Of a stretch of DNA of 64,000 nucleotides, positions 32,347 through 43,595 are shown piece after piece. The notes below the pieces were generated by a model. That model was given only the letters and a program-made list of their open reading frames with translations. It did no database searches and had not been told where the DNA came from. The DNA lies in contig JAKUCV010001068.1 in NCBI GenBank assembly GCA_028386065.3, positions 494,648 to 558,647 of the forward strand, read 5' to 3'. The position numbers and the translations under genes were made by a program. Each line of letters begins with the position of its first letter. The first letter of the stretch is position 1. This DNA is from Turnera subulata (Eukaryota; Streptophyta; Magnoliopsida; Malpighiales; Passifloraceae).

Positions 32347-33546
32347 TGATTCACAACTGACGTAAGCCTCACAACCCCAAATCCTCATAAAAGACAAATT
32401 GGGACGCTTCCCAGTCCATATCTCAAATGGTGTCTTTTCGACCGATTTAGATGGAACACGGTTAAGTGTAAATGCAGCACTCAATAATGCATGTCCCCAA
32501 AATGAAGAAGGATGGTCAGCTTGACTCATCATCGAACGAACCATATCTAATAAGGTTCTATTCCTCCTTTCAGATACACCATTCCATTCAGGTGTACCTG
32601 GTGGAGTAAGTTGTGATACTATACCACATTGCTTTAGATGATCAAGAAACTCTTGGCTTAAGTATTCACCTCCTCGATCAGATCGAAGCATTTTAATACT
32701 TTTACCGAGTTGATTCTGTACTTCATTCTTGAACACTTTGAACTTTTCAAAGGATTCTGACTTGTGTCTCATAAGATACACATAGCCATATCTACTGTAA
32801 TCATCAGTAAATGTAATGAAGTATTGAAAACCACCTCTAGCTTGTGTAGACATAGGTCTGCATACATCAGAATATATAAGACCTAATAAGTCTGAAGCTC
32901 TTTCACCTTTACTAGTAAAGGGAGCCTTCGTCATTTTTCCCAACAAACATGACTCACATGTCTCATATGATTCAAAATCAAATGAGTCTAACAGTCCATC
33001 TTTATGGAGTTTAGCAATACAAGTCTCGTTTATATGGCCCAAACGACAATGCCAAAGGTAGGTTTCATTAGAATTGTTCATTCTAACCTTCTTCGTATTA
33101 ACGTTATAGATTGGCGTTTCTAGGTTTAGAACATACAAACCATTGCTCAAATATGCACCACCATAATAAACATCATTGAAATAAATAGAACAACATTTAT
33201 TCTTTATTACAAATGAAAAGCCTTTCTTGTCTAGACAAGAAACAGAAATCAAATTCCTGCTTTTGGTAGGTATATAATAACAATTGTCCAGTTCTAAGAC
33301 CAAACCACTCGGTAAGGATAGATAGTAAGTTCCTACGGCTAATGTAGCAACTCTTGCTCCATTTCCGATGCGTAGGTCTATCTCACCCTTCGCCAATCTC
33401 CTACTCTTTCTGAGTTCCTGCACATTCACACAAATGTGAGAACCACATCCGGTATCTAATACCCATGATGCAGAGATAGAGATATTAGCTTCTATAACGA
33501 AAATACCTGAATTGGAAGTCTCACCTCCCTTCTTCTTCTTTACCTC
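32347..33546 (-). pseudogene. Copia protease and integrase, 3' part deleted
   Basis: In the same frame as gag after a TAA. The protease region ends with the conserved cell of catalytic context seen in copy 2 (VLDTGCGSHICVN). The integrase zinc finger spans HCRLGHINETCIAKL to CESCLLGK; the core has Asp in FTDDYSRYGY and SDRGGEYLSQEF and Glu in SERRNRTLLDMVRSMM. The reading frame ends in unrelated residues where RT was deleted. The protein would be inactive without RT. Confidence 0.85.
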
Positions 33547-34362
33547 TTAAAGGTAAACAAGGCAGTTGCGCTTCCAATGGCCCGGTTTGTTGCAATGGAA
33601 ACAATGTCCTTCCTTTGCAATACCACCCTTGGGTTTCAGCACGTGGTCACAAGAAGATGCACATGCACCAAACTTTTTGGCACATTTCTTCTTCTTGTTG
33701 AACTTTGCTTTACCCTTTCCTTTGCCTTTTCCAATCATCAAAATGTTGGATTTGTTTGCCCTCATTTGTTGCTCAGCTGTTCCCAACATGTTAAGCAACT
33801 CAGACAACGATTTATCAAGATGATTCATATTGAAGTTCATGACAAATTGGCTGTAACTGTCCGGCAACGATTGCAGGACTAGATCAACCGCCAACTCCTT
33901 TTGCAAAGGAAAACCAAGACCCTCAAGGCTCTCAATGTAACCAATCATTTTGAGCACATGAGGTCTCACGGGTGATGACTCAGCCATCCTGCATTGGAAC
34001 AATGCCTTAGAGGTCTCATACCTCTCATGCCTTGCTTGCTCATCAAAGAGCATCTTTAGGTGTTCGATCATATCGAACGCCCCCATGTTCTCATGTTGCT
34101 TCTGAAGCCCAGATTCCATGGCTATCAGCATAAGACATGCGACATCCAATGCATCATCAAGATGCTTCTTGTAAGCATCCCTTTCTGTCCTAGGAGAATT
34201 AGGCGCCGGTTCAATCGGAACAGGCCCTTCAAGGACATACAGCTTCTTTTCTTGTTTGAGGACAATGCTCAAATTGCGATACCACTTTAGGAAATTATTC
34301 CCATTCAGCTTTTCCTTCTCAAGGACCAATCGCAATGATAGTGTACCTGTGTTTTGTGCCAT
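33547..34362 (-). pseudogene. Copia gag, nearly intact
   Basis: The 271-codon gag starts MAQNTGTLSLRLVLEKEKLN. The capsid (UBN2-type) domain includes NNFLKWYRNLSIVLKQE, YETSKALFQCRMAESS and LPDSYSQFVMNF. A basic stretch (KGKGKGKAKFNKKKK) precedes a CCHC knuckle, CFHCNKPGHWKRNC. It ends at VYL with a TAA where copy 2 reads Glu, so the stop is a late nonsense mutation that separates gag from pol. Gag coats element RNA in the particle. Confidence 0.88.
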
Positions 34363-35725
34363 GGTAGCTCTACAACAAAGATCAACTCACACAAATAAGA
34401 GTCATGTATACATAAATCATTTAACAAGGAATTCTATTAAATGATGCTCCTACTATGAAAACAAAATAATCATGAGTTGGCCAAGATCCATATTTCACTA
34501 CAATATAAGTCAGCTTTGGCTGATCGCCTACATCATAGCTATTTAGGTAGACAACTCTTGTCATTTACATCTCATGTAACTCTTGGATAGTTGAGCGAAC
34601 AACGCTTGTTCTTGTCTATCTCATAGACATTACTCAACTCCTTGCCTCTAAGTCCTTAATCCTATTAAGATGACCTAGTTAAGTCCAAACCCATAATAAG
34701 CAGTTCAGATATTACAATTATCTAGTCGCACCTTGCTAGGATAAACATTGGCACCTTGCTTTGGCAAAAACTACCAAATGTTGATCTAAGTAATGATGAG
34801 TGCATATCATGGAAGGCAACTAAGAACTTAATATTTACATCAACATATGTTCATACATAACATGCATATAATCAAAAATTCATACATTGATGTTTTGTAA
34901 ATTTGGAAACCAAAAATACATGTGAACATCGATGTCTAACTTGAACATCGATGTTTTGAGAATCTGATTCTCCCAACTACTTGGCAGCACTCAGTATTTC
35001 GGCCATATCTAGAGCTGTAGAGCTTGGTTTGGTGCAATCGTGGTGTCCCTGGAAAGCTAAGAAGTAGTTCTACAAGTTTGCTATTCAAGCCAGACACCAA
35101 TTTGGCCTCCTTCTGCCCCGAATTTGCTGTTAAGTCACTGGATTCCAGAACATCGATGTTTAACCTTAAACATCGATGTTTGAAGTTTGCGAATCCACAG
35201 AAACATCAATGTCGGAGGTTGCCGAACCCTCAGAACATCGATGTTGACAGTCAAACATCGATGTTGGAGGTTGCCGAGCCCAAAGAACATCGATGTTGAT
35301 GACCAAACATCGATGTTTAAGGTTGGTGAATGCATAGAACATCGATGTTAACACTTAAACATCGATGTTTTGACCTCTCGGCCGTCAATCGACCTAAGAG
35401 AACATCGATGTTCAAAGCTTAAACATCGATGTTGTAGGTATCATATACCTTTCAAGCACCCATGTCGAACTCGTTCGACTTTCTACCAAAACACACTTTG
35501 ATTGATATCACATACCAATCAAGTGCCTGACATCAAAACACTTTTGACAAAAATAACTTCAACATATATCACATATACAAATGAATTCAGCATAACACAT
35601 ATACAAAATGAATTCAGCATATCACATATACCAAATTGAACTTAACATATCACATACATTAAGATGAACATATCACATATGCATAACAATTCGGTTTAGA
35701 GCTTCACAAGAGGCTCCGCTATCAC
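34363..35725 (-). other. Copia leader (5' UTR) of copy 1
   Basis: The 1.36-kb untranslated leader lies between LTR/primer-binding site and gag. It aligns with 62380-63795 in copy 2. Next to the LTR (35560-35690) is a run of ATATCACATATAC-like repeats. The primer-binding site would be TGATAGCGGAGCC on the minus strand (35724-35712), only loosely like the initiator-Met site. Confidence 0.7.
34926..35432. repeat. Paired ACATCGATGT palindrome array in copia copy 1
   Basis: Starts: 34926/34945, 35150/35170, 35203 (ACATCAATGT, partner missing), 35235/35255, 35287/35307, 35339/35359, 35402/35423; a decayed one lies at 34884. Members of a pair are 19-21 bp apart; pairs repeat at about 52-63 bp. The spacer inside many pairs is itself an inverted repeat (for example TTTAACCTTAAA and TTAACACTTAA), so each pair can fold as one hairpin. 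Confidence 0.9.
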
Positions 35726-37228
35726 TGTAAGAATCCGGGCATACAAACTTGACAATCAAGAGCAGCGGAAAGACCCGAAAACCTTGGAGGATCCAAGTGA
35801 AGCAACAAAACCGAACTACAAAAACAAACATACCTGAAACGGTTAGGATCTTTCACCTAACTGAAGAACCGAATCAGTTAGAGCCGAAAGGATATCTTGC
35901 TCCTCTACGGTATCCACACGAACCGTCAATCACCGGCCAGAATCGTCTCACGATCTTCAACCCTCGAGCACTCCCGAACCGTGGTGCTAGCTACGGATTT
36001 CCGGGAGCTATATGTGGTGTTTATGGTATCTCTTTCTTTCACAAAGAAGAGAGGAAGATGTGTGTGTGTTTCTTGCTCTGAAAAACTCAGAATTCAGAGT
36101 GCAAGAGAGAGTGAGAAGGGTCAAGAGTAATTTGATTACTCTACCCCCAATTAGTGCTAAGAGACAATGGGATAATGGCCAACATATTGGCCCATTATCT
36201 TTTATGATTATGTCTCCACATAACCATGTCTCCACTAATGTACAAACACTCATCACAGCACTAATTTGGTCCAATAATTCTGTCAATAACTGAACCAAAC
36301 CAGCCCAAAACGACCCTGGTCCAACCATGGTCCAACCATACCCAGTCGAACCATGGTCCAACCACAGTTCAACCACCTGCTCGAATCAACGATTCTATGT
36401 GTGTGACCCTGTAGGCACTTGTAACATTCGGCAATAATTGTAAAATCTCATTTTACAATTATAAGCAAAGAGCGGCGTCTAGCAACACATCATTGCTACC
36501 CGAACGACAAGATCAATACTGATTCATATGCCTCGCAAACATGTCATCGTCCTTTCGTCCCATTATCAAGATTAAACCGAGACATGGAAAACGTCAATCT
36601 CACATATGTTCAATCTTGGTTTCTTGATCCTCGAGTTAACCGCGTAAAAGGGATACCTATGATATCACCATATCATAATCCGAGCATGGCTATGCATTTC
36701 CGGTTTAACTCTATCAAGAAACCATCCGATAATATACCCGTTATATGGGTTGGACGAATCCCCTCTGGATCATACAAAACCCACTACACATTTATGATAT
36801 ACCCAATGATTACCCTTAAGTCCACCCAGTTACGGATGACTAGGTATAATATCAAAGTATATGACTCATATGTTGGGAACCATGATGATCTCAGGTCTAA
36901 GGACAATACATATAAGAACCGCTATCGACAAACATATAACGTTGCATGTAGCGTTCTTATGTGGGTCGGTCCAGTCCACAAGTTCTCTAACTTGTACCCG
37001 TATGTAGAATTCATATCACATATAAATTCTTAACATATGCTAGTCTTAATTTATTATTACAACCCATCCATAATAATAATCGACTAGGGAAATTTTAAGA
37101 ATACAAAATATTCTAGGGTTATAAATATGGACAAGCGATTATCTCATAATCATATTTATTGGAATAACCTGAATGTATATACATGACTACAATCATCCAT
37201 TGATTGGCTTTTGGGCATATTACTAACA
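35726..37228 (-). mobile_element. 5' LTR of copia copy 1
   Basis: The 1503-bp LTR runs TGTAAGAATCCGGGC to TTACTAACA. A 13-bp perfect stem with loop CTC lies at 36434-36462. Tandem GGTCCAACCA-like repeats lie at 36315-36377. Frames such as 36584-37033 are LTR sequence shared with the other copies and not genes. Confidence 0.9.
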
Positions 37229-37233
37229 TTTGG

Positions 37234-37752
37234 GTATTTGAATGAGTTAAGGGCTTAGACCAATTAAATATGGATCCTCCAACAATATTGGCCCATAAAA
37301 AACACTGAGCTTAGTGGCCTTTTAGTCTGAATTTCGTCCAGAAATTCGGATTAAAATAATTCCTTAATTGTTTTTGGTGTTTATGGTATGCAGAGTGGAG
37401 TGAGGAGGAAAACTAAATTAGGAAGAAGGGTGTGGGTAGGCTACAAGTTAGGAGATTCTCTGGAGCTGAAAACAGGCAAAAGACCAATTAGGAAGGGCGT
37501 GGGAATCAAGCTAGGCCGGAGTAATGAGACACAGAACCAAAAAGGAAAGAACACGAAAGGAAACTAGTGCCGGCGGACATGGCGACATGACCGCCAGCAC
37601 CTGGCGGGATTGGAGAGATGACCGCAAGCACATGGCGGACATCGCAGGATGACCGCCGGTGCTTGGCGGGCTTCGCTCCCAGTTTTGGTAGTTTTTCGAT
37701 CTTTTCCTTTTTGCTTGATCCAGGGTATCTACCGTTGGATCTAAGGTTTCAT
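37234..37752 (+). mobile_element. 3' LTR of element A, part 2
   Basis: It continues the LTR after the copia insertion (GTATTTGAATGAGTTAAGGG, counterpart of about 1633) and stops at TTCAT (37748-37752), the target duplication of the gypsy solo LTR. Confidence 0.85.
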
Positions 37753-39359
37753 TGTAACATCCCGGCTTGTCGACTGTCACTACAGACCAACACGGGACCT
37801 TTCCAACATGCTTTGTCCTCACTCGCACGTTTCCGGGGAAAACTTTCTAGGAGGTCACCCATCCTAGAATTGCTCCAAGTCAAGCACGTTTAACTTTGGA
37901 GTTTTTCTAGAATGAGCACCAAAAAGGTAGGTGCAGCTTGTTGATATAGTTAGTACCCATCAAACCGTTCAAGCTACTCTCAATTGTACAGTCCCATACC
38001 TGTACAACCTCGAAATCGCTCTAACTGTGCATCCCCATCCCTACATAGTCTCAGGATCTCTCCTATTCCGGTGTGGATCGGTTCATTCCCGTACCCCTCC
38101 GTCTTCAAGCCTACCAAAAGCCGCTCCTTGTCCATGTTCATCCCGGCACCGGCGTACAGTTCCCGCCCTCATAGACCCCGGGGTGTCACAGGCCCACCAG
38201 CTTCCGCTAGGTTCGTCTCCGAACCCTGCACCGTACTAGAGGAGCCCTGGAGCTCCGCTACCAAATACCTTGATGCAGTATGTCTGATTACGTGTATTAC
38301 GTGCCTGTTTGATATGATATGCCAGTTGAGCATGAGTTTGTTGGTTTTGAGATATAACATGTGATATGACTTTGTGGTTCGTGTGGTGACTTGAGGGCTG
38401 GAGGCCCGGATTTGAGAATAAGATCTTAAATCCACACAACCCTGTTTGATAATAACGTATGGCAAAACTCTTAAAACATAATTGAGAATAACGAACTATA
38501 ATAATTCTACTGTGGGGCTGTTGACCGGTTGGTTCGAGCGGGAAGTGGTACCCCTCGGGATTTCATGCGGGATAGCATGGTATATGCGGTTTAGCATATG
38601 GGTCTGTGATGACCGGTTCTACCTCCCTCTTTCTATCTCCCCCTCTCTCTATGATGATATTTGGGCTTGGGCCCTAATTGTATTTGGGCTTATGCCCTGG
38701 TTGTCTGATCAGACGGGACCGAGCTCGACGCACACAGTAGAGGGCCCTAACAAAATACTAAATCCTAATAAAACATTCAACTCTAATAACAATAAAGTAC
38801 AATGATAATTAAGTGATAAAATATCAGTGTTGGTTTGAAGTCTGATGATGACTGGTATTGTTCATTATGACTTGTTGGTGCATTGTGGTTGCTGTTGCCT
38901 GATGCCGGTGTACTTGTAGTTGATTTGTGTTTGTATGCACTGGTTTATTTGTTTGAGGTGAGACAGTGGTTGGTCTCACCCCCTCACAGTCTTGTCACAG
39001 GTCAACTTTTCTTTGAGCAGTGGTGTATAACAGCAGGTGGTGGTGCTTTCCTCCTCGGGTCGGATCCATAGGGTGCATTACATTCATATTTGTTTATGTA
39101 TTTGTCTTCCGCTGCATACTCTATTTTGATATATTGTATTGTCTATATATTGCATAATTGATGATTTTCTTGATTTTATTGTATCCCGGGGCAGAAGGGC
39201 ATTTTGGCCACTTCACATGATATAATTAATCTAATGGAAAATTTGGGATACGGAGTTTCAATTGATTATATTTTCGTGTCCCGGGAATGATAAGGGCAAT
39301 TCGGTCATTTTATATTTAAATTCTATTTTATATTAATAAATTGGGACACGGGCGTTTCA
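37753..39359 (+). mobile_element. Gypsy solo LTR with a 5S-rRNA-like segment
   Basis: The 1607-bp LTR runs TGTAACATCCCGG to GGGCGTTTCA, flanked by TTCAT (37748-37752, 39360-39364). It shares the block with GTTGGTTCGAGCGGGAAGTG (38526 on) and the ACGCACACAGTAG context with the Tekay-like LTRs but differs in its first few hundred bases. Those contain sequence closely resembling the reverse complement of 5S rRNA (37849-37903). No internal region is present. Confidence 0.88.
37849..37903 (-). promoter_or_regulatory. 5S-rRNA-like internal promoter region in the LTR
   Basis: AGGAGGTCACCCATCCTAG (37849-37867) and CAAGCACGTTTAACT...GGAGTT (37881-37903) match the reverse complement of the box C and box A parts of plant 5S rRNA, in the right order and at nearly the right distance. 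The middle has diverged, so it is not a functional 5S gene. 5S-derived LTR promoters are known from Cassandra elements; here the LTR is much longer and the 5S-like strand is antisense to the LTR. Confidence 0.65.
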
Positions 39360-39364
39360 TTCAT

Positions 39365-40358
39365 TCCTGACTCTTAGATCAGCACCACGTCCAGACCCCC
39401 AGAACACTATAAATAGGACCCCCATTCACCCTCAAAACTCACCAATTCTCTCCATTCGCCCTCTATACACACATAAGCTAGGTGCTTGGAAAAACTCTCT
39501 AATTCTAAGCTTAGGAACCCTTTTATGGGTCGAAATTCTGGAGGAATTTTGTGGAGAAGAGTAGCAAGAAGTTAGTAGCAGCAGAAGGTCAAGAAGAGAA
39601 GAGGAAGGAGGCGGATTTGAGCAAACCGTTGGAGGAAAAGTGCTAAACCCGAGAGGAAGGTTCCAGTAAAGGTAGTCTCAGTATTTTGGTGATATCAGGA
39701 GCTGTAGAAGTTGGTTTGCTGCGATTTTGGTGTCCCTAGAAAGCTAAGAAGTAGCTCTAAAACTTTGCTGCTGAGGCTAGACACTAGTTCGGCCTCCTTT
39801 TATCCCAAATTCCTTGTTGAAGTTCTGCCAAAATTTTGCTTCGGAGTGGTAAGCAAGTAGGAGCAAGAGGAGGGCTTCAAGAGGTAAATCGTTCTGATCT
39901 TATTGGTTAATTGCTGCTGTGATGTGATGATGCTGATGATGTGATTGTATGTGATGCATGTAAAAACTACGTGAGCTTTGAACCCAATACCAGGGGGTAT
40001 GAGGCAGTTTCTAGTGGGTTGAAACCCAAGCTCAATTATTTATTTATTTTTGTTTTGTTCTTTAATTCTGTTTTATTTTTCTGTTTTGTGTTGTTTGTGC
40101 ATGGCATGTATTGATCCTTGATTGCACATGATGTTTTCCTAACATGGATGGGTGCTTGACACCTTTCCATCTGTGACAAACCCTAGGGTCCATGTCTTTG
40201 GTTCGCTAATGAGTTGCCTTATGGAGTCATCAGTTGCCTAAGGAAGGTTTTCTCTGAATTTTGCCCTCTAATAAAATTCAAGTGGCGACTCCCAAAGACA
40301 AGGATGATAAGAAGAAGGTGTTGAATACGCCTAATGTATCTTGGGTCGGTTATTCCCA
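39365..40358 (+). mobile_element. 3' LTR of element A, part 3
   Basis: It resumes with CTTAGATCAGCACCACG (counterpart of 2160 on), includes the TATA box at 39408-39417, and continues through AATAAAATTCAAGTGGCGACTC to CCCA. The end within a few bases of 40358 is inferred from the mirror-image start of the Z LTR at 1268. Confidence 0.7.
39408..39417 (+). promoter_or_regulatory. TATA box of the element A 3' LTR
   Basis: TATAAATAGG, a canonical plant form, with the same downstream CTCACCAATTCTCTCC as the 5' LTR. Confidence 0.6.
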
Positions 40359-41899
40359 CAATCAAAGGAGTTGCCACCTTGATTTTATTTGAAAAAATGA
40401 AGGAAAAAACATTAGGCATCAGCCTCTTTCGGAAGGAACATCTTAAGGGACTGATCATAGAGAACCAGAGATTATTGGATTCAGGGGTTTGTCATGGATG
40501 GGAAGGTATTAGGCACCCATCCATGTTGGGGCGAAACTTTGTGCAATTGAAGAATAATTATATGCCTTATGAGTGTGTGTATGTCGTGTGGAAGCAAATC
40601 ACATAACAAAACTAAAACAAAAGGAAATTAAAACATATTTGGGCTTGAGTTTCCACCACTAGAAAGCACCTACATACCCCGGAGACCGGGTTCAAAGCCC
40701 ACGTAGTTCTCATCAAGGCATCAACACAACAGTTACATCAGCATCATTTGGCATCAATTCACCAGAAAACAATAGATAAAAGGGATCTAGGATTACCTCT
40801 TGTAGGCCTCTTCTAGCTCCTTGATCTGGGTTGTATTCTCCACCCACTTTTTTCCACTTCTTAGCTCAATCTTTGATCTCCTCATGGTCTAGCCTTGCTG
40901 CCTTCTCCTTGATGCTTCCCACGAAATTTCTTTATATTTCTAGGCTTGGAGACATAGAGTTTCTCCAAGCACTAAAGCTTTAAGGGGAGTATGTGTGAAG
41001 AGAATTGTGTATCTTTGGATGTGAATAGATAGAGTTCTAGGGAGTGCAGGGGTCGTGCACCTCTTAGTGATCAAGATTATGGCCAGAAATCTGGGCCAAA
41101 ACCGTGTAGAATCAAATTAGGAATGAAAATCGGGGGAAAATCTCATTCCAGGAAATGCATGACCGTTGTGGCAGGCGGTCATCTCCTGGATGGTACCCAG
41201 GCATGGCGGTCATCCGTGCATGACCGCCCAGGTCTGGTGCTCCACCTGAGATGACCACCTGGCCTTCTAGGTTTCATGTGTTCTTCCCTTTTTTAGCTCC
41301 AATCTCCCCTAATTCGCCCTGACTTGATTTGACCGTGTAATTAATCCCCAATCAGCCTAGAATATCTCATTTTCTTGATTATTACTCGTCCTATGCCCTT
41401 CATGTTTGATTGATACACATTAAACTCCTCATTTTATGCAATTTCATACCAAAAACACATTTACCATAAAAATATAATTTAATTCTGATTTTTTTAAAAA
41501 AATCAGAGCTAAGATTAGTCTGCAAGAAATGTGTTTGTGGGCCAATTATCTCTGGAGAATCCATGTCTTATTAATCTAGGCCTCCAAATTTATCCCTAAC
41601 CGAAAAATAAATCATCTCAATATAATTTGGCTAAAAAAAATAAAGAACCTAGATAAATAAAACAACATATTTTATTAAATCAAACATGAAATGTATTTTC
41701 AACTTAAGATTAAATCATCTCATTAATCATAATGCTCAAGCACGCAAAAAGGTCCAAATTATAAAATATGCACATTCTATCAAATTAGATTCTAAATATA
41801 TTCTAACCAAAGGCTAAATCATCTCATTAATCTTGTGGTTTGAACATACCTAAAATCTAAATTAAAAGAATATTTCTGGGTCAAATTTGGGTGTTCACA
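40359..41899 (-). mobile_element. LTR of element Z, main part
   Basis: Counterpart of B's LTR from the GGAGTTGCCACC word onward: ATTAGGCAC near 40507 matches ATGAGGCAC near 16318, and the stretch with GTTCAAAGCCCACGTAGTTC matches 16548 on. It ends GGGTGTTCACA at 41899. A set of AAATCATCTCATTA words occurs at 41590-41830. Confidence 0.7.
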
Positions 41900-42300
41900 C
41901 TTTACTTCACCATTTGAATCAAATTAGGTTTAAACTCATACAGGTTAGCAATATCAGGCAAAGAAATGGCCTGTTATGGGGCTGCATGTCGGGGTGCCAA
42001 AAGTTGGTTTATTAGCACATTCAGAATGGGACAAAAGAGGGCAATGGCGTTGTCGTCAACGTTGTCACCCATTTTTGCCTCCTATGGCTTCTGCTTTGCT
42101 TTTTCTTGTGGGTTACTGTAGCAGACTTCTCTATCTCAGGCGCACATACAAGATCAGGTTTCTTACTTCTAGTTCTCTGCATATACTGTCAGGGACGCTG
42201 CAAAAGGCACTGCTAGCAATCCTGCCAAAGGAAAAGAAAACAATCAAATAACAAAGAGAGCCTAATTAATCTCAAAACTAAGCAGTATTATTTAGATGCA
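41900..42300 (-). other. Short interior remnant next to an Athila-like LTR
   Basis: About 400 bp between the Z LTR end and the Athila-like primer-binding site. By position it is leader of that element; no gag is visible. Confidence 0.45.
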
Positions 42301-42319
42301 ATCCCCGGCAACGACGCCA
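42301..42319 (-). promoter_or_regulatory. Athila-like primer-binding site
   Basis: TGGCGTCGTTGCCGGGGAT on the minus strand differs by one base from the TGGCGCCGTTGCCGGGGA site characteristic of plant Athila-type Ty3-gypsy elements. It lies six bases inside the LTR edge. Confidence 0.75.
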
Positions 42320-42325
42320 AAAATT

Positions 42326-43595
42326 TGATTGCGATTTACTGCAAGCATATAGTACGTTGTAGCAACAAGGTCGAATCACAAAGACCACGTAACAATATTG
42401 TCCTTAGTAAATCGATTATTTAGGCTAGAATAACAGTAAAATAGTAAAGAATCAAGAAGAGAATGGTGATATAAACTGAAAATAAAGCAAGCACAAAATT
42501 AAAATAATAAGAATCAGATGGATGGAGACCTAGTTCATCCGGGGTTCACTAATTTCTAGTAATCTAGCAATTATCCAAATGTGGTTGACTATCGTCCTGC
42601 TTGAAGGGCTACTTAACCTAAAATTATTATAACACGCTGCCGCCAGTATTATAATCATACCCTAGTTTCGAATTACCCGATATCGCGAGTGTAATCCTTT
42701 CCTAGGGTGTAGTAATGCTGTGCTGTTTTGATCCTCAATTAACGTAAAGTTTCTTTCGGCGATTAGTGGGCTAAAGGTTTACTAGAGTCTTTTCAGAGTC
42801 CCTAATTTCACCTCTCGGTTCTTCACTTGGCGTCTAAGAAAGTGATGAAGAGTGGACAATTCAATAGTGTTGTGAAGCACACTATAAAGTAAATCAAGTA
42901 ATACGAATAAACAAAATCCAAATCTGAATAATAAACTAGAAAATCCGACAATAGTTACATCCCATAGACCTAGATAAGAATTTAGTTTATAGAAATAGAG
43001 AAAAAAACAAAGAAAAAGATAGAAAATATCTTTCAAAATCTAGAAAATAAAGTCGATAAAAGTCTACTTCTTCAAGGCTTGAGCTCCACTTTCTTCTCTG
43101 CCAAATTTCGTAAGTTGTGTTTTTCGTCTGGAGAATAATCCTCTAATTCCTTTGATTTTCTTTTCTATTTATATGGACGAAGTCTCCTTGTAAAACCTTA
43201 AGTCTTGAGCAATAAGTTTCTTTCTTAAAACGACGCAGCTAGGTCTTCTTTCCTTCCTATAAGTGTCCAAGTGCATCCTCCTCTAGTTCCTGAAAATTAG
43301 GCGCAATCTTCTGTAAAAATATGAACTTGACGACAGCGTGCTGCGAAAGACGCTGTCTGGCTCAAATTTTGTATTGCAGCAGGGCTCTTTGCAGCGCCTC
43401 ACAATTCTGGGCTGGAATCGTCAATTCTTCCTCCAAAAAGGGTGTAAATGCACCTGGAAGTGAACATAGGTAAGAAGAAGAGGATTTGGCACAAAAGTAA
43501 GTGGTTTTGCTACCTAAATGCTTGCATGTATCGTAAATGCAAGGCCAAAAATCTACAACACATGCTGTAAACTATATGTAATTTCATGCTCATCA
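42326..43595 (-). mobile_element. Athila-like LTR, about 1.27 kb
   Basis: Read on the minus strand it would start TGATGAGCATG and end CA, next to the primer-binding site. A minus-strand TATA box, TATAAATAG, is at 43165-43173. The outer boundary at 43595 is inferred from the TG/CA rule; no second LTR and no target duplication is seen. The frame at 42782-43036 is inside the LTR and not a gene. Confidence 0.6.

Larger units (their letters stand above)
30136..37228 (-). mobile_element. Copia retrotransposon copy 1, RT deleted
   Basis: The 7.09-kb insertion is flanked by TTTGG (30131-30135, 37229-37233). In minus orientation: 5' LTR (35726-37228), primer-binding site, long leader with a palindrome array, gag, protease, integrase, RNase H, polypurine tract and 3' LTR (30136-31605). 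The whole RT domain is missing. Domain order protease-integrase-RT-RNase H in relatives and the PPT identify Ty1/copia, perhaps near the Tork/Angela group; I am not sure of the clade. Confidence 0.9.
1348..40358 (+). mobile_element. Tat/Ogre-like LTR retrotransposon 'A', non-autonomous, with four nested insertions
   Basis: The element is assembled by removing nested insertions. The 5' LTR is 1348 to about 2474; the interior is 2475-4453, 15823-16144 and 26459-29864; the 3' LTR is 29865-30135, 37234-37752 and 39365-40358. The two LTRs share the start CAAATTTGATCCACTG, the TATA region and the transcript-start region. Flanks are TAATC (1343-1347) and CAATC (40359-40363), one mismatch from a 5-bp target duplication. 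The interior, about 5.7 kb without insertions, shows no recognisable gag or pol, so A probably depended on proteins made elsewhere. Its right boundary is uncertain by a few bases. Confidence 0.7.

Noticed and set aside
36584..37033. 149-codon frame
   Set aside because: It is part of the copia LTR and recurs as shorter frames in the other LTR copies (31183, 58106), on the strand opposite to the element genes.
37849..37903. Functional 5S rRNA gene
   Set aside because: Only two conserved blocks match, the middle is diverged, and it lies within an LTR with target duplications; it is annotated as 5S-like only.
40335..41899. Independent solo LTR in tail-to-tail arrangement with element A
   Set aside because: No matching 5-bp duplication was found for it. 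Its left edge fits better as the continuation of the Z LTR begun at 1268, with element A nested between.
42001..42251. 91-codon frame beginning near 41976
   Set aside because: It lies in the leader next to the Athila-like primer-binding site on the opposite strand; no domain seen.
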